The notes under the pieces were generated by a model. It made no database searches. It was not told the DNA's origin and saw only the letters and a list, made by a program, of their open reading frames with translations. From assembly GCF_003143855.1 (NCBI RefSeq), contig NZ_QFRK01000007.1, forward strand, positions 51,194-115,193: a stretch of DNA of 64,000 nucleotides, given 5' to 3'. Position 1 is the stretch's first letter; every line of letters starts with the position of its first letter. Made by a program: the position numbers and the translations under genes. Positions 9,201-23,076 of this stretch are shown one piece after another. The DNA is from Streptomyces sp. NWU339. Its GTDB lineage: Bacteria; Actinomycetota; Actinomycetes; Streptomycetales; Streptomycetaceae.

Positions 9201-12200
9201 ACACGCCACGTCGCGCCCCGCACCCCCACCGAACGGACCCTCGCCGCCATCTGGGCCGACGTCCTGCACGTGGAGCGGGTCGGAGCGGACGACAACTTCT
9301 TCGCGCTCGGCGGCGACTCCATCCTCAGCATCCAGATCGTCTCCCGGGCACGGCAGGCGGGCCTCACGATCACCTCGCGGGACGTCTACCGGCACCAGAC
9401 GGTCGCCGCCCTCGCCCGCTGCGCCGACGAGGCGGGAAGCCGGCGGCCCGCCGAGTCCGCACCCGTCGAGGCAACCGGCTCCGCGCCGCTGACACCCATC
9501 CAGCACTGGCTCTTCGAGAGTGCCGCCGAGCGGGCCGGGCACTTCGGCCAGACCCTCTCGGTGACACTGCACGCCGGCGTCGACGCGCGGGCACTCGAAG
9601 ACGCCCTCAACGACGTGATCGCCCACCACGACGCCCTGAGCTCCCGCTTCCGCACCGACGAGGCGGGCGTACGGTGGCTGATCGACGTCCCGGCCGCCCG
9701 CTGCCGCCTCGCGCGCCACACCGGTCCGGACACCGACACCCCGCACCTCGGCCCCCACGACCTGCGCCACGGCCCGCTGCTGCGTGCCGTACTGCACGAC
9801 CGGGGCCCCGGACGGCCGCACGTACTGCACCTGGCCGTCCACCACCTCGTCGTGGACGGGGTTTCCTGGCGCCTGATCCTCGAGGACCTCGACCTGGCCT
9901 ACCGCGCCCGCCGCGCCGGCCGGGACGGAGCGGCGGCACTGCCCCGGAAGTCGTCCCCGCTGCGGCACTGGGCCGAGCGCCTCGCCGCGCACGCCGCCGC
10001 CGGCGGCTTCGACGACGAGAAGGCCTACTGGACGCGGGCGACCGAAGGCGCCCGGGCCGCCCTGCCGTCGGACCGGACGGGCACCAACACCTACGCCTCC
10101 CAGCGCTCGGTGACGGTACGCCTCGGACCCGAGGACACCGACGTGCTGCTGCGCACCCTGCCCGAGACCTACCGCACCCGGGCCAACGACGTCCTGCTCG
10201 CCGCCCTCGGCCGGGTGCTGTGCGGCTGGACCGGTCACGACCGGGTACTGGTGGACGTCGAAGGCCACGGCCGCGAGGAACTGTTCGCCGACGTCGACAC
10301 CAGCCGCACCGTCGGCTGGTTCACCACCCGCCACCCCGTCGCCCTCACCGTCCCGCCCGAGGCGGACTGGGACGCCGTGCTCAAGCAGGTCAAGGAGCAC
10401 CTGCGCGCGGTGCCCCGGCACGGCCTCGGCCACGGAGTCCTGGCCCTGCCGGGCCGCGACGCCGCACAGCTCCCGGCGACCACCGCGCAGATCAGCTTCA
10501 ACTACCTGGGCCGCTTCGGGCTCTCGGAGACCTCCGAGGGGCTGTACGACGGGCCGTTCCGTCCGCTGGAGCTGGACGCCGACCCCTCGGCGTCACGCCC
10601 GCACGCCCTGGAGGTCGTGGGGCGGCTGGACGGCGACAGCCTGGAGTTCACCTGGTTCTACTCGGACGAGCTGCACCGGCGGGACACCGTCGCGGACCTC
10701 GCCGGACGGTTCGCCGACGCGCTGGCCGGCCTCGCCCGCCACGCGGCCCGGCCCGGCGCCGCCGGACGCACCCCCTCGGACTTCCCGCTGGCCCGGCTCG
10801 ACCAGACGCACGTCGACCGGATCGCGGGCGAGGACCCCGCCGGCGTGGAGGACGTCCACCCCCTCACGCCCACCCAGGCCGGCATGCTCTTCCACCGGCT
10901 CTCGCAGGACGACCGCGGCGTGTACTTCCAGCAGCTGACGTTCGTCCTGGACGGCGTGGAGGACCCGGCCGTGCTGGCGGACGCCTGGCAGCGGGTCACG
11001 GACCGCACGCCGGTGCTGCGCGCCCGCGTGGTGTGGCAGGACGTGCCCGAGCCGCTCCTCGTGGTGCAGCGCGGAGCAGCCGTGCCGGTGGAGCGACCGG
11101 ACTGGCGCGGCCTGTCCGAGGCCGAGCGGGACGAGCGGCTGCGCGAACTGCTCGAGGGCGACCGCGCCCGCGGTGTCGACCTGACGCGCGCGCCGCTCCA
11201 GCGCCTGGTGCTGGCCCGGGTCTCCGACCGCGCGGTCCGTGTCGTGTGGTCCTTCGACCACCTGATCCTGGACGGCTGGAGCCTGTTCCAGGTCCTCTCC
11301 GACGTCTTCGCGTGCCACGCCGTCCTGGCGGGCGCCGCGGACGCCCCGCTGCCCGACCGCCGCCCCTTCCGCGACTACGTCGCCTGGCTGCAGGACCGCG
11401 CCGAGCGGGCCGAGGCCGAACGGCACTGGCGGACCCGCCTGAACGGCCTGAGCGAGGCCACCGCGCTGCCCTTCGACCGTGAACCCCGCGAGAGCCACCG
11501 CGCGGAGTCGACGCGGGCGGTACGCGTCACGGTGCCCGAGACCACCACCCGGGCACTGGAGGGCCTCGCCAGGACGGCGGGCCTGACCATGAACACCCTC
11601 GTGCAGGGCGCCTGGGCGCTGCTGTTGAGCCGCCTGGCGGCCCGCGACGAGGTGGTCTTCGGCACCACCGTCTCCGGACGGCCGCCCGAGCTGCCCGGGG
11701 CCGACGCCATGACCGGTCTGTTCATCGCGACCCTGCCCACCCGCGTGACCGTGCCGCGGGACGAGACGCTGCTCACCTGGCTGGGCCGGCTCCAGCAGGA
11801 GCAGAGCGAGGACCGCCGCCACGACCACGTGCCGCTGCACCACATGAAGGCGTTCACCGAACTGCCCGAACGCGTCGCCCTGTTCGACAGCATCGTGGTG
11901 TTCGAGAACTACCCGGTCGACGACGGCCTCGCCGCCGCGCACGGGCTGCGGCTCAGCGGCCTGGACGGCATCGAGACCACCAACTACCCGCTCAGCCTGG
12001 TCGCCTACCCCGGCACGGGACTCGCCCTGCGCCTCGGCTACGACCCGGACCTCTTCGACGCCGCCACCGTCGAGCGGATGGCCGAGCACCTCACCGTCCT
12101 GCTGGAGGGCTTCGCCACCGCACCTCGGAGCGTGCCCGCCCGCCTGCCCCTGCTGACGGCCGACCGGCGTGAGCAGGTGCTCCACACGTGGAACGACACC

Positions 12201-15200
12201 GCCACCGGTACCCCTGCGGCGACCACCGCGGGCCTGTTCGCCGCGCAGGTGCGGCGCACCCCCGACGCCGTCGCGCTGCTGGCCGGCGACGAGCGGCTCA
12301 CCTACCGCGAACTCGACGGCCGGGCCGGGGCACTGGCCGGCCGGCTGGCCGCGCTCGGGGTCCGCCCGGAGGTCCCCGTCGGCGTCCTGATGGACCGCTC
12401 GGTCGGCCTCGTCGTCACCCAGGTCGCCCTCGCCCGCCTCGGCGGCGTGTACGTCCCGCTCGACGGCAGGGCGCCGCGGGAGCGGCTGCGCACGATGCTC
12501 GGTGAAGCCGGTGCCGACCTGCTGCTCACGGACCGGGCCTGGGAGGAGACGGCTGCGGCCCTTCTCCCGGAAGGCCGCGTGCTGCGGCCGGACGACCCGG
12601 ACGACACAGCCGCCGCGGTCCCGGAACCCACGACTGTGCCGCGCGTGCACCCGGACACCGTCCAGTACCTCATGTTCACGTCCGGGTCCACCGGCAACCC
12701 CAAGGGCGTGGCGGCGCGGCAGCGGGACGTCGCCGCGCTGGCCCTGGACCGTGCCTTCGCCCGTCACGACCGGGTCCTCGTGCACTCCCCGCACGCCTTC
12801 GACGCCTCCACCTACGAGGTGTGGGTGCCGCTGCTGCGCGGCGGCACGGCCGTGCTCGCCCCGCCGGGAGACCTGGAAGCCGCCGCCGTGCGCCACGCGA
12901 TCACCGAACAGGGGGTGAGCTGCCTGTTCCTGACGGTGGGCCTGTTCCGCCTCCTCGCCCAGGAGGACCCCGCATGCCTGACCGGCGCGCGCGAGGTGTG
13001 GACCGGCGGCGAGGCCGTGCCCGGCTCCGCCGTACGGCGCGTGCTGGACGCCTGCCCGGACCTCACCGTCGTCGACGTGTACGGCCCGACCGAGACCACC
13101 GCCTTCGCCACCCGGCGGGCCTTCCGCGCCGGTGACGCGCTGCCCGCGACACTGCCCATCGGCCGCCCCCTGGACGACACCCGCGGGTACGTCCTGGACA
13201 GTGCGCTCCAGCTGCAACCACCCGGCGTTCCGGGCGAGTTGTACCTCGCGGGCGCCGGACTCGCCCGTGGCTACACCGGACGCCCCGGCGCGACGGCGGC
13301 CCGCTACCTGGCCGACCCGTTCGGCCCGCCCGGCACACGGATGTACCGCACCGGCGACATCGTGCGCTGGAGCGCCGACGGCGAACTGCACTTCGTGGGA
13401 CGGGCCGACGACCAGATCAAGATCCGCGGCTTCCGCGTCGAACCCGCCGAGATCGAGGCCCGGCTCACCGCGCACCCGGCGATCGCCGAGGCGGTGGTGT
13501 CGGTGTCGCGGCACGCGGGTCGCACACGTCTGGTGGCCCACCTGGTACCCGCCCCCGGCGCGGCGGTGCCGCCGCCGGCCGAGCTGCGCGACCGCCTGTC
13601 CGGCGAACTGCCCGACTACATGGTCCCGGCCGCGTTCGTCACCGTGATGGAGCTGCCCCTGACCGCGAACGGCAAGGTCGACCGGCGACGCCTGCCCGAC
13701 CCCGACCCCTCGGTGGCGGCCGACACCGCCTACCGCGCGCCGCGCACCGAAGCCGAGCGGGTGCTCGCCGGAATCTGGGCCGAACTCCTCGGCGTGGAAC
13801 GGGTCGGCGTCGACGACAACTTCTTCATGCTGGGCGGCGACTCGATCGTCAGCATCCAGGTCGTCTCCCGCGCCCGCACCGCGGGGCTCGCGCTGACCCC
13901 GAGGGACCTGTTCCGGCACCCCACGCTCGCCGCCCTGGCCACCGCCGCGACCGGCGCCGCCCAGGCCGTCGCGGACACCGGCCCGGTGACCGGCGAGGTC
14001 GGGCTCACCCCCATCCAGCGCTGGTTCCTCGACGCCGAGCCGCCGCGCCCGGAGTACTTCAACCAGTCCGTGGTCGTCGAGACGGCCCAGGACGTGGACG
14101 CCGACGCGCTGAGCGCCGCCCTGGCCGCGCTGTGGGCCCACCACGACGCCCTGCGCGCCCGCTTCACCCGCGCCGCGGACGGGACCTGGCACCAGGAGTA
14201 CGCCGCCCCGGACACCGAGGCCCCCCGGCTGCTGCGGGTCCACGACCTGAACGGCCTCGACGCGGGGGCCGCCGAGGAGGCCGAGGACCGCTTCTCGAAG
14301 GAGGCGCACACCGGCTTCCGGCTGGACACCGGCCCGCTGATCGCCGCCCGGCTGTTCACCGGCGGGGACCGGGCCGCACGCCTGCTGCTGACCGCCCATC
14401 ACCTGGTCGTCGACGGTGTCTCCTGGCGTGTCCTTCTGGAGGACCTGGAGACCGCCTACCGGCAGGCCCTGGCCGGCGAGCGGATACGGCTGCCGCAGCG
14501 CACGACGTCCGTGCGGGAGTGGGTGCGGCGGCTCACCGGGCGCACCGGCGAGGGGGACCTCACCGCTCAGCGCGCCCACTGGGAGACCGTGTCGCGGCAC
14601 TGCGCCGACCCGCTGCCGGTGGACCTCGACGGCGACAACACCGTCGCCGACCTGCGCGCGGTGACCGTACGCCTCGACCGCCGACGGACCGACGACCTCC
14701 TGCGCAGGGTTCCCGGCGTCTACCGCACCCGCGTCGACGACGTCCTGCTGGCCGCCCTCGGCCGCGTGCTGGCCGACTGGACCGGCCGCGGCACCGTCGC
14801 CGTGGGACTGGAGGGACACGGCCGCGAGGACCAGCTCTTCGACGACCTCGACCTGTCCCGCACGGTCGGCTGGTTCACCAGTCTCTTCCCGGTCGCCCTC
14901 GAACTGCCCGAGGGGGACTGGGGCGCCGCGCTGAAATCCGTGAAGGAACAGCTGCGGGCCGTACCCGACCGGGGCGTCGGCTACGGCGCCCTGCGCCACC
15001 TGGCGGGCGACGAGCGGCTCGCCGCCGCACCGCTGCCCGGCATCAGCTTCAACTACCTGGGCCGGTTCGACTGGTCGGCCGACGACGGCGCGCTGGTCCG
15101 GGCCGTTCCCGGCGGCCTGGGCGGCGCCGAGGACCCCGGGGCGCCGCGTGCGCACCTGCTGGACGTGGTGGCCCGGGTGGAGGGCGACGAGCTGGAGATC

Positions 15201-18200
15201 ATCTGGCACTACAGCGGCGGACGCCACCGCGAGGAGACGGTCGCCTCTCTCGCCGAGGGCATGCTGCGGTCACTGGAGGAGATCGTCGCGCACTGCGCCG
15301 CCCCGCACGCCGGCGGCCGCACGCCCTCGGACTTCCCGCTGGCCCGGCTCGACCAGGCCGCCGTCGACCGGCTCGTGGGAGACGGACGCACGGTCGAGGA
15401 CGTGTACCCGCTGACGCCGATGCAGGCGGGCATGCTGTTCCACAGCCTCATGGACCCCCAGGCCCGCACCTACGTGAACCAGGTGCAGGTGGTGCTGTGC
15501 GGCGTCACCGACCCGCACGCGCTCGCCGAGGCGTGGCGGCGCACGGCGGACGCGAACCCGATCCTGCGCACCCGCCTGGTGTGGCAGGAGACCGCCGAAC
15601 CCCTCCAGGTGGTGGAGCGGCGGGCCGTCGTGCCCGTCACCCACCACGACTGGTCCGGGTGGCCCGCCGAGCGGTGCGCGCGGGAGATGGAGTCGCTGCT
15701 CGACGCGGACCGGCGGGCCGGGATCGACCTCGGCGCGGCCCCGCTCATGCGGCTCGCGCTGATCCGGCTGGCACCGGACCGGGTGCGCATGGTGTGGACG
15801 TTCCACCACGTCCTGCTCGACGGCTGGAGCGCGGCCCAGGTGTTCGACGAGGTGTGCGAGCGGTACGCGGCCCTGACCGCCGGACACCGCCCGCAGGTGC
15901 CCGACCGGGCGCCCTTCGCCGACTACCTGCGGTGGCTGGCCGCCCAGGACACCGGCCGTGCGGAGCGCCACTGGCGCGAGACCCTCGCCGGGTTCGCCGG
16001 CCCCACCGAACTGCCGCGCGACCGGCGCCCCGCCGAGGCCCACCGCACGTCCTCGTCGGGAACGGTCCGGGTGGCCCTCGGGCAGGAGGTGTCGGCGCGG
16101 CTGAAGGAGACCGCGCAGCGGGCCGGGCTGACCGTCAACACGGTGCTCCAGGGGGCCTGGGGGCTGCTGCTGCACCACTACGGCGGCGGGGACGACGTCG
16201 TCTTCGGCACGACCGTGTCCGGCCGCCCGGCCGAACTGCCCGGCGTGACCTCCATGGTGGGTCTGTTCATCAACACCCTGCCCACCCGGCTGCGGATCGA
16301 CGGCGGGCGCCCCCTGCTGGAGTGGCTGCGCGAGGTGCAGGCCGCCCAGTCGGAGGCCCGGCGCCACGACTTCGTCTCCCTCGCCCAGTTGCAGACCTGG
16401 AGCGAGGTGCCCGGCGGCACCAACCTGTTCGACAGCATCGTCGTCTTCGAGAACTACCCGTTCGACGAAGGCGCCCTGGCCCGGCACGGGCTCGCCGTCG
16501 AGCAGGAACGCGACCTGGAGCCGACCAACTACCCGCTCAGCGTGGTCGTCGCCCCCGGCGACGACGTGACGGTGTCCCTCGACTACGACCCGGCGGCCTT
16601 CGAGGCCGCCACCGTCGAAGGGCTCGGCGCGAGCCTGCGCACGCTGCTGACGCGGATCGCCGACGGCGCCGACCACCGCCTGGCCGACCTGCCGGCGCTC
16701 GAGGCGGACGACGGACGCCGCCTGCTGGACCGGCTCGCGGGACCGGTGACGGGGCTGCCGCACCGCACTCTCCCGGACACCTTCGCGGCACAGGCCGCCC
16801 GCACCCCCGACGCCCCGGCCGTGACCGCCGGCGCCGAGCACCTCACGTACCGGCAGCTCGACGAGCGCGCCAACCGGCTGGCCCGCCTCCTGATCGAGGC
16901 CGGGGCCGGACCGGAGCGGTTCGTCGCGCTGGCCCTGCCCCGCACCGCCGACCTGATCGTGGCGCTCCTCGCGGTCCTCAAGAGCGGCGCCGCCTACCTT
17001 CCGGTCGACCCCGGCCATCCGGCGGAGCGCATCGCGTTCCTCTTCGAGGACGTGCGGCCCGACGCGGTGATCACCTGCGCGGAGACCTCCGCGCGGCTGC
17101 CGGACGGTCCGTACACGCGGATCGCCCTGGACGACGCGGCCTGCGCCGGGCGTCTGGCCGCCGCGTCCGCCGGCCCCGTCGGGGACGGCGAGCGCCGTGG
17201 CAGGCTGCTGCCGGACCACCCCGCCTACGTCATCCACACCTCCGGCTCCACCGGACGGCCCAAGGGCGTCGTCGTCTCCCACGCCTCGGTGGTGGCGCTG
17301 ACCGACTGGGCCGCCGCCGAGTTCACCGGCCGCGGGCTCTCCCACGTGGTGGCCTCCACGTCGCTCACCTTCGACGTGTCGGTGTTCGAGATCCTCTCGC
17401 CGCTGCTGGCGGGCGGCCACGTCGAGGTCGTCCGCGACCTGCTGGCCCTCGCCGAACGGCCCGAGCCGTGGCGTGCGGGACTGCTCAGCGCCGTCCCCTC
17501 CGCCCTGAGCCGCCTGCTGGCCGAGGACACCGTGCACGTCACGGCCGACACCGTCGTCCTGGCCGGCGAGGCGCTGCCCGCCCGCGCCGTCCGCCAGGTG
17601 CGCGCGGCGATCCCCGGCTGCCGGGTCATGAACATCTACGGCCCCACCGAGGCCACCGTCTACGCCACCGCGTTCACCTGCGACCCGGCGGACCCCGACC
17701 GGGTCCCGCCCATCGGCCGGCCCGTCGGCGGCGCCCGCGCCTACGTCCTCGACGCCCGCATGCGACCCGTGCCCGTCGGGGCGCCCGGCGAGCTGTACCT
17801 CGCCGGGACCGGCGTGGCCCGCGGCTACCTGAGCCGGCCGGGCCTGACCGCGTCCCGTTTCCTCGCCGACCGCTTCGGCCCGCCCGGCAGCCGCATGTAC
17901 CGCACCGGCGACCTGGTCCGCTGGACGGCCGACGGCGACCTGCTGTACCTCGGCCGGACCGACGACCAGGTGAAGGTGCGCGGCTTCCGCATCGAGCTCG
18001 GCGAGGTGGAGGCCGCGCTGGCCCGGCACCCGCAGGTGGCCGCGGCCGCCGCCCGGGTCGTGGAACACGACGGCCACAAACGCCTCGTGGGCTACGCCGT
18101 GCCCCGCGACGGCGCCGCCCCGGCACCGGCCGACCTGCGTGCCTTCCTCGCCCGGACGCTGCCCGACCACCTGGTGCCGGCGGTCGTGGTGGAGCTGGAG

Positions 18201-21200
18201 CGACTGCCGCTGGGCACCACCGGCAAGCTGGACCGGCGGGCCCTGCCCGAACCGGTGTGGTCGGCCGCCACCACCACGGGGGGCACCCGGCCGCCGCGCA
18301 CCGCCACCGAGCGGACGCTCGCCGCGATCTGGTCCGAGGTGCTGGGCGTGGCCGACGTGGGCGCGACGGACAACTACTTCGCGCTCGGCGGCGACTCCAT
18401 CCTCGGCATCCAGATCGTCTCCGCCGCCCGCCGGGCCGGACTCGCGCTGACCCCCCGGCACCTCTTCCAGCACCAGACGGTCGCCGAACTGGCCACGGCG
18501 GTCGAGGAGTTCCCGGCCGCGACGGTCAGCGCCGAACAGGGCCCGGTCGTCGGAGACGTCCCCCTCACGCCCGTACAGCACTGGCTGTTCGACACCCTCA
18601 CCGGCGACCCGGCCCGCTTCACCCAGACGGTCTCCTTCGAGCTGGCGTCCGACACCGACGAGACGCTGCTGCGCGCCGCCCTCGCGGCGGTGCTGGAACA
18701 GCACGACGCGCTGCGCATGCGCTACGAACCGGCCGGCGACGGACGGTGGCGCCAGCACGGCACCCCGCCCGGCGCCGCGCCGCACCTCGAGGTGCACGAC
18801 ACACCCGAGGCGCCGGCCGTCGTGGCCGCCGGCCTGTGCTCCGGATTCGACCTGACCCAGGGGCCGCTGCTCAAGGCCGCCCTGTGCCGCCCGGACGACC
18901 ACCGGCCGCCCGTCCTGCTGCTGGCCGCCCACCACCTGGTCGTCGACGCGGTGTCCTGGCGCGTGATCCTGGAGGACCTCGACGCCGCCCACCGGGCGCT
19001 GCGCGCCGGTGCCACGCCTGACCCGGGGGCGAAGACGACCTCCTTCCGCACCTGGGCCCGGCGCCTGGCCGAGCACACCGCCGACGGCGGCTTCGACGAC
19101 GAGATCGCGCACTGGAGCGGCCTGCGCCCCACCGACCTGCCGACCGACCTCACCGGCGGCAACACCGCCGCCCACGAGGAGACCGTGACGGTGAGCCTGG
19201 GCGGCGAGGACACCCGCCGGCTCCTGAAGGACGTGCCGGACGCCTACCGCACCCGCGTCAACGACGTCCTGCTGTGCGCCCTCGGCCGGGTCCTGGCCCG
19301 CTGGACGGAACAGGACCGGGTGGTCATCGCGCTGGAGGGCCACGGCCGCGAGGACCTCTTCGACGACGTCGATCTCGCCCGTACCGTCGGCTGGTTCACC
19401 ACCATGTTCCCCGTGGGCCTCGACGTGCCCCGCGACGCCGACCTCGAGACCGCGCTGAAGACGGTCAAGGAGAACCTCCGGGCCGTGCCACGCGGGGGAG
19501 TGGGCTACGGCGCGCTGCGTCACCTGCACCCCACGGCGGGACGTGAGCTGCCCGGCCTGCCGCAGGTGGGCTTCAACTACCTGGGACAGCAGGACTGGAA
19601 CGCGGCCGAGGGCGGTCTGCTGCGCGCGCCCCACGGCGGGCTGACCGGCGGTATGGACCGCTCGGCGGACCGGCCGCACCTCATCGACGTCCTCGGCCGG
19701 GTCACCGACAAGCGGCTGGAGCTCACCTGGTCGTACTCCCGGCAGGTGCACCGGCACGACACCGTCGCACGCCTCGCGGAGGAGACCGTGGAGGAACTGC
19801 GGCGGATCGTCCGGCACTGCGCCGAGCCGGGCGCGGGCGGCCGCACCCCGTCGGACTTCCCGCTGGCCGCACTGGACCAGGCGGCCGTCGACCGGCTCGC
19901 CGGTGACGGGCGTGACGTGGCGGACGTCTACCCCCTCACCCCCACGCAGACCGGCATGGTCGTGCACGGCATGGACGAGCCCGGCGAGGGCCTGTACGTC
20001 GAGCAGATCACCTTCGTCGCGGACGGCGTGCGCGAGCCCCGGCTGCTGGCGGCCGCCTGGCAGCACGTCGTGGACCGCACGCCCGTGCTGCGGACCGCTG
20101 TGGCCCTGGGCGAGGTCCCGGTCCCCCTCCAGACCGTGCACCGCCACGTCACCCTGCCCGTCACCGAACTCGACTGGAGCGGCCTGGACCCGGCGCGGCG
20201 GGACACCGAACTCGGGCGGCTGCTCGACGAGGACCGCGCCCGCGGCATCGCCCTGGACCGCCCCCCGCTGCTGCGCGTCACCCTGATCCGGCTCGGTCCC
20301 GACGAGGTGCGCGTGGTGTGGACCTTCCACCACGTCCTGCTGGACGGGTGGAGCGTCTTCCACGTGCTGTCGGACGTGATGGCCGCGCACGCCGCGCTCG
20401 CCGCCGGCGGCGAGCCGCGGCTGCCGCAACGGCGGCCCTTCGCGGACTACGCCGCCTGGCTGGCCGGCCGGGAGACCGCCGCGGCCGAGGAACACTGGAA
20501 GGCCGCCCTCGCCGACTACGCCGCGCCCACCCCGCTGCCGTACGACCGCAGGCCCGCCCCGGGCGCCGCCGCCCGGTCGGGGACCTGGCTGTCCCAGCGG
20601 CTCGGCGCCGAGCGCACGGCCCGGCTGACGGACTTCGCCCGCCGCCACCGGCTCACCCTCAACACGCTGGTGCAGGGCGCCTGGGCGCTGCTGCTGGCGC
20701 GCTTCAGCGGCGAGCGGGAGGTGTGCTTCGGCACCACCGTCTCCGGCCGGCCCGCCGACCTGCCGGGCGCCGACACGATCACCGGCCTGTTCATCACCAC
20801 CCTGCCCGCGCGGGTCACCGTGGACGAGTCCACGCCCTGCGCCGCATGGCTGCGGGAGCTCCAGGCCGCCCGCGCGGAGGACCGGCGCTTCGACCACGTG
20901 CCGCTGACGGTCCTCCACCAGTGGAGCGAACTCCCCCCTGGCACATCCCTGTTCGACAGCCTGCTGGTCTTCGAGAACTACCCGGTCGGCGACGCCACGG
21001 CCGGCGCGCACGGCGTGCACATCCGGGACCTCGACGCCCGCGAGGCCACCAACTACCCGCTCACCGTGGTGATCTCGCCCGGCGACGAGCTGAGCGTGGA
21101 ACTCGGCTACGACCCCCGGTACTTCGAGGAGACCACGGCCCGCGCCCTGGCCGCCCGGCTGATGCACATCCTGACCACCCTGGCCGCATCCGGTGACCGG

Positions 21201-23063
21201 GTGCCGTTGCACGCGGTCGAGGTGCTGCCGCCCGGTGAACGGCACTGGCTGCTGCACGGCCCCGTACGCCCGCAGCTGCCGCCGGTGACCCCGGCGACGC
21301 TGCCCGCGCTGATCGAGGCCGCGGCCGACCGGTGGCCCGACCGAACCGCCCTCGACACGGGGGAGTCCCTGCTGACCTTCAGCGAAATGGAGGCACGCGC
21401 CGACCGGCTGGCGCACCGGCTCATCGCACGCGGGGCCGGGCCCGGCGACATCGTCGCGCTGGTCCTGCCGCGCTCGGTGGACATGGTCCTCGCCCAGCTC
21501 GCCGTGGCCAAGGCGGGCGCCGCCTTCCTCCCGGTGGACCCCGGCTACCCGGCCGAACGGGTCGCGCTGATGCTGCGCGACGCGGACCCCGCCGTCACCC
21601 TCACCGCCGAGGAGGTCGCCGGCCTGCTCGCCGCGCCGCGCGACGGCACACCCGGCCACCGGCCCACCGACACCGACCGCGTCCGCCCCCTCCACCTCGA
21701 CGACCCGGCGTACGTCATCTACACCTCCGGCTCCACCGGCACCCCCAAGGGCGTCGTCGTCACCCACCGCGGGCTGGCCGGCTTCGCCTCCGCCGAGGCC
21801 GCGCACTACCAGGTCCGCGCCGCGGACCGCGTCCTGGCCTTCGCCACGCCCAGCTTCGACGCCTCCGTGCTGGAGCTGTGCATGTCCCTGCCGAGCGGCG
21901 CGGCCCTCGTCGTACCACCGCCCGGTCCGCTGCTCGGCGCCGAGCTGGCGGACGTACTGCGCACCGCGCGCATCACGCACACCCTGCTGCCGCCCGCCGC
22001 GCTGGCCACCCTCCCGCCGGACACCCCCGGCACCCTGCCGGACCTGCACACCCTGATCGTCGGCGCGGACGCCTGCCGGGCCGAACTGGTCGCCCGGTGG
22101 GCACCGCACCACCGCATGGTCAACTCCTACGGGCCCACCGAGGCGACCGTCGTCGCCACCTGGTCCGACCCGCTGGAACCGGACGGCACCGCGCCACCCA
22201 TCGGCCGCGCGTTGCCCGCCACCGGCACCTACGTCCTCGACACACGTCTGCGCCCCGTCCCCGACGGCGTGCCCGGCGAACTGTGGCTCGCCGGACCGGC
22301 CCTGGCCCGCGGCTACCTGGGCCGCCCCGGCCTGACGGCGACCCGCTTCACCGCCGACCCGTTCGGACCGCCCGGCAGCCGCATGTACCGCACCGGCGAC
22401 CTGGTCCGGCGCGACACCCGCGGCGAACTGCACCACCTCGGACGCACCGACCACCAGCTCAAGCTGCGCGGCCACCGCATCGAAGCCGGCGAGGTGGAGG
22501 CGGCCCTGGTACGCCACCCGGCGGTGCTGGACGCCGTGGTGAGCATCCGGGAGGACGAACCGGGGCTGCCGCGCCTGGTGGCCCACCTGCTCGTCGCGCC
22601 CGGCGCCGAGCCGCCCGCCGGCGCGGAACTGCGGACCTTCGCCGCCCGCACCCTGCCCGGCCCCATGGTGCCCTCGGCGTTCGTGACGCTGGACCGGTTC
22701 CCGCTCACGGAGAACGGCAAGACCGACCGGGCCGCGCTGCCCGCGCCCGGCCCCCAGGCGCAGGAGCGGACCGCCGGGCACGTGCCGCCCCGCACGCCCA
22801 CCGAGGAGGCCGTAGCCGCCCTGTGGGAGGAGGCCCTGGGGACCTCAGTGGGCGCCGAGGACGACTTCTTCGTCCTGGGCGGCGACTCCCTGCGCGCCCT
22901 GCTCATCGCCTCCCGCGCCAACGACACCTTCGGCGTGACCCTCACGCCCCGCGACGTCCTGGTCCACCGCACCGTCGCCGCCCTGGCGGACCTGGTGGAG
23001 GAACAGGTGCTGAGCGAACTCGAAGACGCCGCACGCGGCGACAGCGACCACGAAGAACGGTGA
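4464..23063 (+). CDS. NRPS 1, five modules (A-T, C-A-T-E x3, C-A-T)
   Basis: A 6199-aa non-ribosomal peptide synthetase. Domain order read from core motifs: A1-T1, C2-A2-T2-E2, C3-A3-T3-E3, C4-A4-T4-E4, C5-A5-T5. It opens directly with an adenylation domain, with no starter condensation domain, so the first residue should keep a free amine. Each T domain has GGDS (first carrier Ser556). All three E domains show HHLVVDxVSW, EGHGRE and RTVGWF. C2 has the LCL-type [10 protein letters not shown] entry, and C3-C5 have the DCL-type PLTPxQxGM entry. The start is the ATG at 4464 with GAAGGA upstream; the frame stays open further upstream but that part overlaps the cyclase gene. The C-terminus ends in an acidic helix-like tail that may dock to NRPS 2, 13 bp downstream. 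Predicted product: X, D-Ala, D-Ile/Val, D-Ala, X. Confidence 0.97.
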   Translation: MTYPHAQRPAAPVSAPADTSPAARADHATRPVPLGELFAAWVTRDPHAPAVTDGRRTWSYGELARRAGRLAAHLVGSGAGPERTVALVLPRSMELIAAELAVALAGAAFLPVDPDYPAERRALMLADAAPAVVLDDPDRVRALMSAGGQEADPPGRLVLPDHAAYVIFTSGSTGTPKGVTVTHRGIGAFAAAAAERYAVGPGDRVLQFSSPSFDASVLELCVSVLSGALLVVPPDGPWLGDELAAVLDEHRITHALIPPAALATLPDPADTGGAPHLRTLIVGAEACPAALVDRWAPGRHMINSYGPTEATVVATWTGPLTAGTGTPAIGSPLPGTEAHVLDAALRPVPPGTEGELYVGGDGLARGYLGRPGLTATRFVAHPFGPPGARLYRTGDRVRRRPDGELEFLGRVDRQVKVRGFRIEPGEIEAALTRCPGVREAVVVVRDEEPARGRLVGYVTPADPARRPEPARLRAALAAALPAHMVPSAVVVLDALPLTPQHKVDLRALPAPGGARTEEHVEPRTGDERALAAIWADVLGVDAVGVTDDFFDLGGDSLLAARTLTRIREVLGARLSLRDVFTARTVAALAPLAAEPSAAAPPDPIPSAPRGKPVPLSSAQRRLWFLDDLTDGGTEYNTGVALRLRGPLDTPALRRALDRLAARHDSLRTTFATVDGQGVQLIAPEAVLPLRTSDVEHLPADRRGDAVERLLTEELRRPHDLTTGPLTRALLVRRAPEDHVLLLAQHHIVTDGWSVGVLTRDLTALYRAEACGEPDGLPRPGVQYPDFALWERERRTGDADADDLGYWKRHLAGLQQLELPTDRPRPAVRTTAGAAHRHHLPEHLVDRLRQLAQGRGTTVFTLFAGAAAVLFSRYSGQRDVAFGTVTNGRDRRELEDVTGFFANTVVLRGEVDDTVTVDRFVESMRATVLDAFVHDGVPFDRVVEELAPPRDPSRTPLVQVLVVQQAAPVRPPLAAGARIEEHPLPRPAARFDLVLEFAPRAEGGCELTVEYNTDLYEAATVTRMSRQLHRLLEGMADGPHRTLAELPLLSDDERRTLLDSWNPPAPAGDHADGATLPALFEAQVARTPDRTAVTCGAARLDYAGLNRRANRLARLLTTHGAGPESLVALCLPRSADLLPALWAVLKSGAGYLPVDPGYPAERIRFMLADAAPALVVATRGTAHALPDDCEPLFLEDALLLEDAEPSDAGSADLTADLTDADRARPLDPSHPAYVIYTSGSTGRPKGVIVTHRSVAALAAWAEETFGPRGLAHVVASTSLNFDVSVFELLCPLLAGGSVEVVADLPALADSPGPRRAGLLSGVPSVLSRVLGGDSAVEADTVLLAGEALPARTVRDIRDAMPSAEVANIYGPTEATVYATAWFADGTVPDQAPPIGRPVARTRAYVLDRLLRPQPPGVIGELYLGGGGLARGYLRRPGLTAARFVADPFGVPGDRMYRTGDLVRWSADGRLEYLGRIDQQVKVRGFRIELGEVEEALRRCTGVAEAAATVRDGDGHRRLAGYVVPAPGARVEPEAVRRELGRTLPDYMVPSAVVVLPALPLNPNGKLDRGRLPDPAPAEPVTRHVAPRTPTERTLAAIWADVLHVERVGADDNFFALGGDSILSIQIVSRARQAGLTITSRDVYRHQTVAALARCADEAGSRRPAESAPVEATGSAPLTPIQHWLFESAAERAGHFGQTLSVTLHAGVDARALEDALNDVIAHHDALSSRFRTDEAGVRWLIDVPAARCRLARHTGPDTDTPHLGPHDLRHGPLLRAVLHDRGPGRPHVLHLAVHHLVVDGVSWRLILEDLDLAYRARRAGRDGAAALPRKSSPLRHWAERLAAHAAAGGFDDEKAYWTRATEGARAALPSDRTGTNTYASQRSVTVRLGPEDTDVLLRTLPETYRTRANDVLLAALGRVLCGWTGHDRVLVDVEGHGREELFADVDTSRTVGWFTTRHPVALTVPPEADWDAVLKQVKEHLRAVPRHGLGHGVLALPGRDAAQLPATTAQISFNYLGRFGLSETSEGLYDGPFRPLELDADPSASRPHALEVVGRLDGDSLEFTWFYSDELHRRDTVADLAGRFADALAGLARHAARPGAAGRTPSDFPLARLDQTHVDRIAGEDPAGVEDVHPLTPTQAGMLFHRLSQDDRGVYFQQLTFVLDGVEDPAVLADAWQRVTDRTPVLRARVVWQDVPEPLLVVQRGAAVPVERPDWRGLSEAERDERLRELLEGDRARGVDLTRAPLQRLVLARVSDRAVRVVWSFDHLILDGWSLFQVLSDVFACHAVLAGAADAPLPDRRPFRDYVAWLQDRAERAEAERHWRTRLNGLSEATALPFDREPRESHRAESTRAVRVTVPETTTRALEGLARTAGLTMNTLVQGAWALLLSRLAARDEVVFGTTVSGRPPELPGADAMTGLFIATLPTRVTVPRDETLLTWLGRLQQEQSEDRRHDHVPLHHMKAFTELPERVALFDSIVVFENYPVDDGLAAAHGLRLSGLDGIETTNYPLSLVAYPGTGLALRLGYDPDLFDAATVERMAEHLTVLLEGFATAPRSVPARLPLLTADRREQVLHTWNDTATGTPAATTAGLFAAQVRRTPDAVALLAGDERLTYRELDGRAGALAGRLAALGVRPEVPVGVLMDRSVGLVVTQVALARLGGVYVPLDGRAPRERLRTMLGEAGADLLLTDRAWEETAAALLPEGRVLRPDDPDDTAAAVPEPTTVPRVHPDTVQYLMFTSGSTGNPKGVAARQRDVAALALDRAFARHDRVLVHSPHAFDASTYEVWVPLLRGGTAVLAPPGDLEAAAVRHAITEQGVSCLFLTVGLFRLLAQEDPACLTGAREVWTGGEAVPGSAVRRVLDACPDLTVVDVYGPTETTAFATRRAFRAGDALPATLPIGRPLDDTRGYVLDSALQLQPPGVPGELYLAGAGLARGYTGRPGATAARYLADPFGPPGTRMYRTGDIVRWSADGELHFVGRADDQIKIRGFRVEPAEIEARLTAHPAIAEAVVSVSRHAGRTRLVAHLVPAPGAAVPPPAELRDRLSGELPDYMVPAAFVTVMELPLTANGKVDRRRLPDPDPSVAADTAYRAPRTEAERVLAGIWAELLGVERVGVDDNFFMLGGDSIVSIQVVSRARTAGLALTPRDLFRHPTLAALATAATGAAQAVADTGPVTGEVGLTPIQRWFLDAEPPRPEYFNQSVVVETAQDVDADALSAALAALWAHHDALRARFTRAADGTWHQEYAAPDTEAPRLLRVHDLNGLDAGAAEEAEDRFSKEAHTGFRLDTGPLIAARLFTGGDRAARLLLTAHHLVVDGVSWRVLLEDLETAYRQALAGERIRLPQRTTSVREWVRRLTGRTGEGDLTAQRAHWETVSRHCADPLPVDLDGDNTVADLRAVTVRLDRRRTDDLLRRVPGVYRTRVDDVLLAALGRVLADWTGRGTVAVGLEGHGREDQLFDDLDLSRTVGWFTSLFPVALELPEGDWGAALKSVKEQLRAVPDRGVGYGALRHLAGDERLAAAPLPGISFNYLGRFDWSADDGALVRAVPGGLGGAEDPGAPRAHLLDVVARVEGDELEIIWHYSGGRHREETVASLAEGMLRSLEEIVAHCAAPHAGGRTPSDFPLARLDQAAVDRLVGDGRTVEDVYPLTPMQAGMLFHSLMDPQARTYVNQVQVVLCGVTDPHALAEAWRRTADANPILRTRLVWQETAEPLQVVERRAVVPVTHHDWSGWPAERCAREMESLLDADRRAGIDLGAAPLMRLALIRLAPDRVRMVWTFHHVLLDGWSAAQVFDEVCERYAALTAGHRPQVPDRAPFADYLRWLAAQDTGRAERHWRETLAGFAGPTELPRDRRPAEAHRTSSSGTVRVALGQEVSARLKETAQRAGLTVNTVLQGAWGLLLHHYGGGDDVVFGTTVSGRPAELPGVTSMVGLFINTLPTRLRIDGGRPLLEWLREVQAAQSEARRHDFVSLAQLQTWSEVPGGTNLFDSIVVFENYPFDEGALARHGLAVEQERDLEPTNYPLSVVVAPGDDVTVSLDYDPAAFEAATVEGLGASLRTLLTRIADGADHRLADLPALEADDGRRLLDRLAGPVTGLPHRTLPDTFAAQAARTPDAPAVTAGAEHLTYRQLDERANRLARLLIEAGAGPERFVALALPRTADLIVALLAVLKSGAAYLPVDPGHPAERIAFLFEDVRPDAVITCAETSARLPDGPYTRIALDDAACAGRLAAASAGPVGDGERRGRLLPDHPAYVIHTSGSTGRPKGVVVSHASVVALTDWAAAEFTGRGLSHVVASTSLTFDVSVFEILSPLLAGGHVEVVRDLLALAERPEPWRAGLLSAVPSALSRLLAEDTVHVTADTVVLAGEALPARAVRQVRAAIPGCRVMNIYGPTEATVYATAFTCDPADPDRVPPIGRPVGGARAYVLDARMRPVPVGAPGELYLAGTGVARGYLSRPGLTASRFLADRFGPPGSRMYRTGDLVRWTADGDLLYLGRTDDQVKVRGFRIELGEVEAALARHPQVAAAAARVVEHDGHKRLVGYAVPRDGAAPAPADLRAFLARTLPDHLVPAVVVELERLPLGTTGKLDRRALPEPVWSAATTTGGTRPPRTATERTLAAIWSEVLGVADVGATDNYFALGGDSILGIQIVSAARRAGLALTPRHLFQHQTVAELATAVEEFPAATVSAEQGPVVGDVPLTPVQHWLFDTLTGDPARFTQTVSFELASDTDETLLRAALAAVLEQHDALRMRYEPAGDGRWRQHGTPPGAAPHLEVHDTPEAPAVVAAGLCSGFDLTQGPLLKAALCRPDDHRPPVLLLAAHHLVVDAVSWRVILEDLDAAHRALRAGATPDPGAKTTSFRTWARRLAEHTADGGFDDEIAHWSGLRPTDLPTDLTGGNTAAHEETVTVSLGGEDTRRLLKDVPDAYRTRVNDVLLCALGRVLARWTEQDRVVIALEGHGREDLFDDVDLARTVGWFTTMFPVGLDVPRDADLETALKTVKENLRAVPRGGVGYGALRHLHPTAGRELPGLPQVGFNYLGQQDWNAAEGGLLRAPHGGLTGGMDRSADRPHLIDVLGRVTDKRLELTWSYSRQVHRHDTVARLAEETVEELRRIVRHCAEPGAGGRTPSDFPLAALDQAAVDRLAGDGRDVADVYPLTPTQTGMVVHGMDEPGEGLYVEQITFVADGVREPRLLAAAWQHVVDRTPVLRTAVALGEVPVPLQTVHRHVTLPVTELDWSGLDPARRDTELGRLLDEDRARGIALDRPPLLRVTLIRLGPDEVRVVWTFHHVLLDGWSVFHVLSDVMAAHAALAAGGEPRLPQRRPFADYAAWLAGRETAAAEEHWKAALADYAAPTPLPYDRRPAPGAAARSGTWLSQRLGAERTARLTDFARRHRLTLNTLVQGAWALLLARFSGEREVCFGTTVSGRPADLPGADTITGLFITTLPARVTVDESTPCAAWLRELQAARAEDRRFDHVPLTVLHQWSELPPGTSLFDSLLVFENYPVGDATAGAHGVHIRDLDAREATNYPLTVVISPGDELSVELGYDPRYFEETTARALAARLMHILTTLAASGDRVPLHAVEVLPPGERHWLLHGPVRPQLPPVTPATLPALIEAAADRWPDRTALDTGESLLTFSEMEARADRLAHRLIARGAGPGDIVALVLPRSVDMVLAQLAVAKAGAAFLPVDPGYPAERVALMLRDADPAVTLTAEEVAGLLAAPRDGTPGHRPTDTDRVRPLHLDDPAYVIYTSGSTGTPKGVVVTHRGLAGFASAEAAHYQVRAADRVLAFATPSFDASVLELCMSLPSGAALVVPPPGPLLGAELADVLRTARITHTLLPPAALATLPPDTPGTLPDLHTLIVGADACRAELVARWAPHHRMVNSYGPTEATVVATWSDPLEPDGTAPPIGRALPATGTYVLDTRLRPVPDGVPGELWLAGPALARGYLGRPGLTATRFTADPFGPPGSRMYRTGDLVRRDTRGELHHLGRTDHQLKLRGHRIEAGEVEAALVRHPAVLDAVVSIREDEPGLPRLVAHLLVAPGAEPPAGAELRTFAARTLPGPMVPSAFVTLDRFPLTENGKTDRAALPAPGPQAQERTAGHVPPRTPTEEAVAALWEEALGTSVGAEDDFFVLGGDSLRALLIASRANDTFGVTLTPRDVLVHRTVAALADLVEEQVLSELEDAARGDSDHEER
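6291..10845 (+). other. NRPS 1 module 2 (C-A-T-E), D-Ala
   Basis: C about 6300-7640 (LCL type, HHIVTDG), A about 7690-9190, T about 9230-9450, E about 9480-10840. Pocket residues are D-V-F-S-L-A-I-V-Y, one change from module 4, and fit alanine or a similarly small residue. The E domain predicts the D form. Confidence 0.8.
10846..15395 (+). other. NRPS 1 module 3 (C-A-T-E), D-Ile or D-Val
   Basis: C about 10850-12180 (DCL type), A about 12230-13700, T about 13740-13950, E about 14000-15390. Pocket residues D-A-Y-F-W-G-V-A-F point to a branched aliphatic residue; isoleucine or valine is the best guess. The C-domain catalytic motif reads DHLILDG: the first His of HHxxxDG is Asp, while the second, catalytic His is present. 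Confidence 0.78.
15396..19915 (+). other. NRPS 1 module 4 (C-A-T-E), D-Ala
   Basis: C about 15400-16730 (DCL, HHVLLDG), A about 16770-18250, T about 18300-18510, E about 18555-19900 ([10 protein letters not shown]). Pocket residues D-V-F-S-V-A-I-V-Y are an alanine-type code in actinomycete NRPSs, as far as I recall. The A10 motif is TTGKLDR. Confidence 0.8.
19916..23063 (+). other. NRPS 1 module 5 (C-A-T), residue X, L form
   Basis: C about 19920-21250 (DCL), A about 21300-22750, T about 22790-23000. There is no E domain, in agreement with the LCL-type C domain that opens NRPS 2. Pocket residues D-A-L-L-I-G-S-V-V are the same as in modules 1 and 10. Confidence 0.82.
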
Positions 23064-23076
23064 GGACCGGACGACC

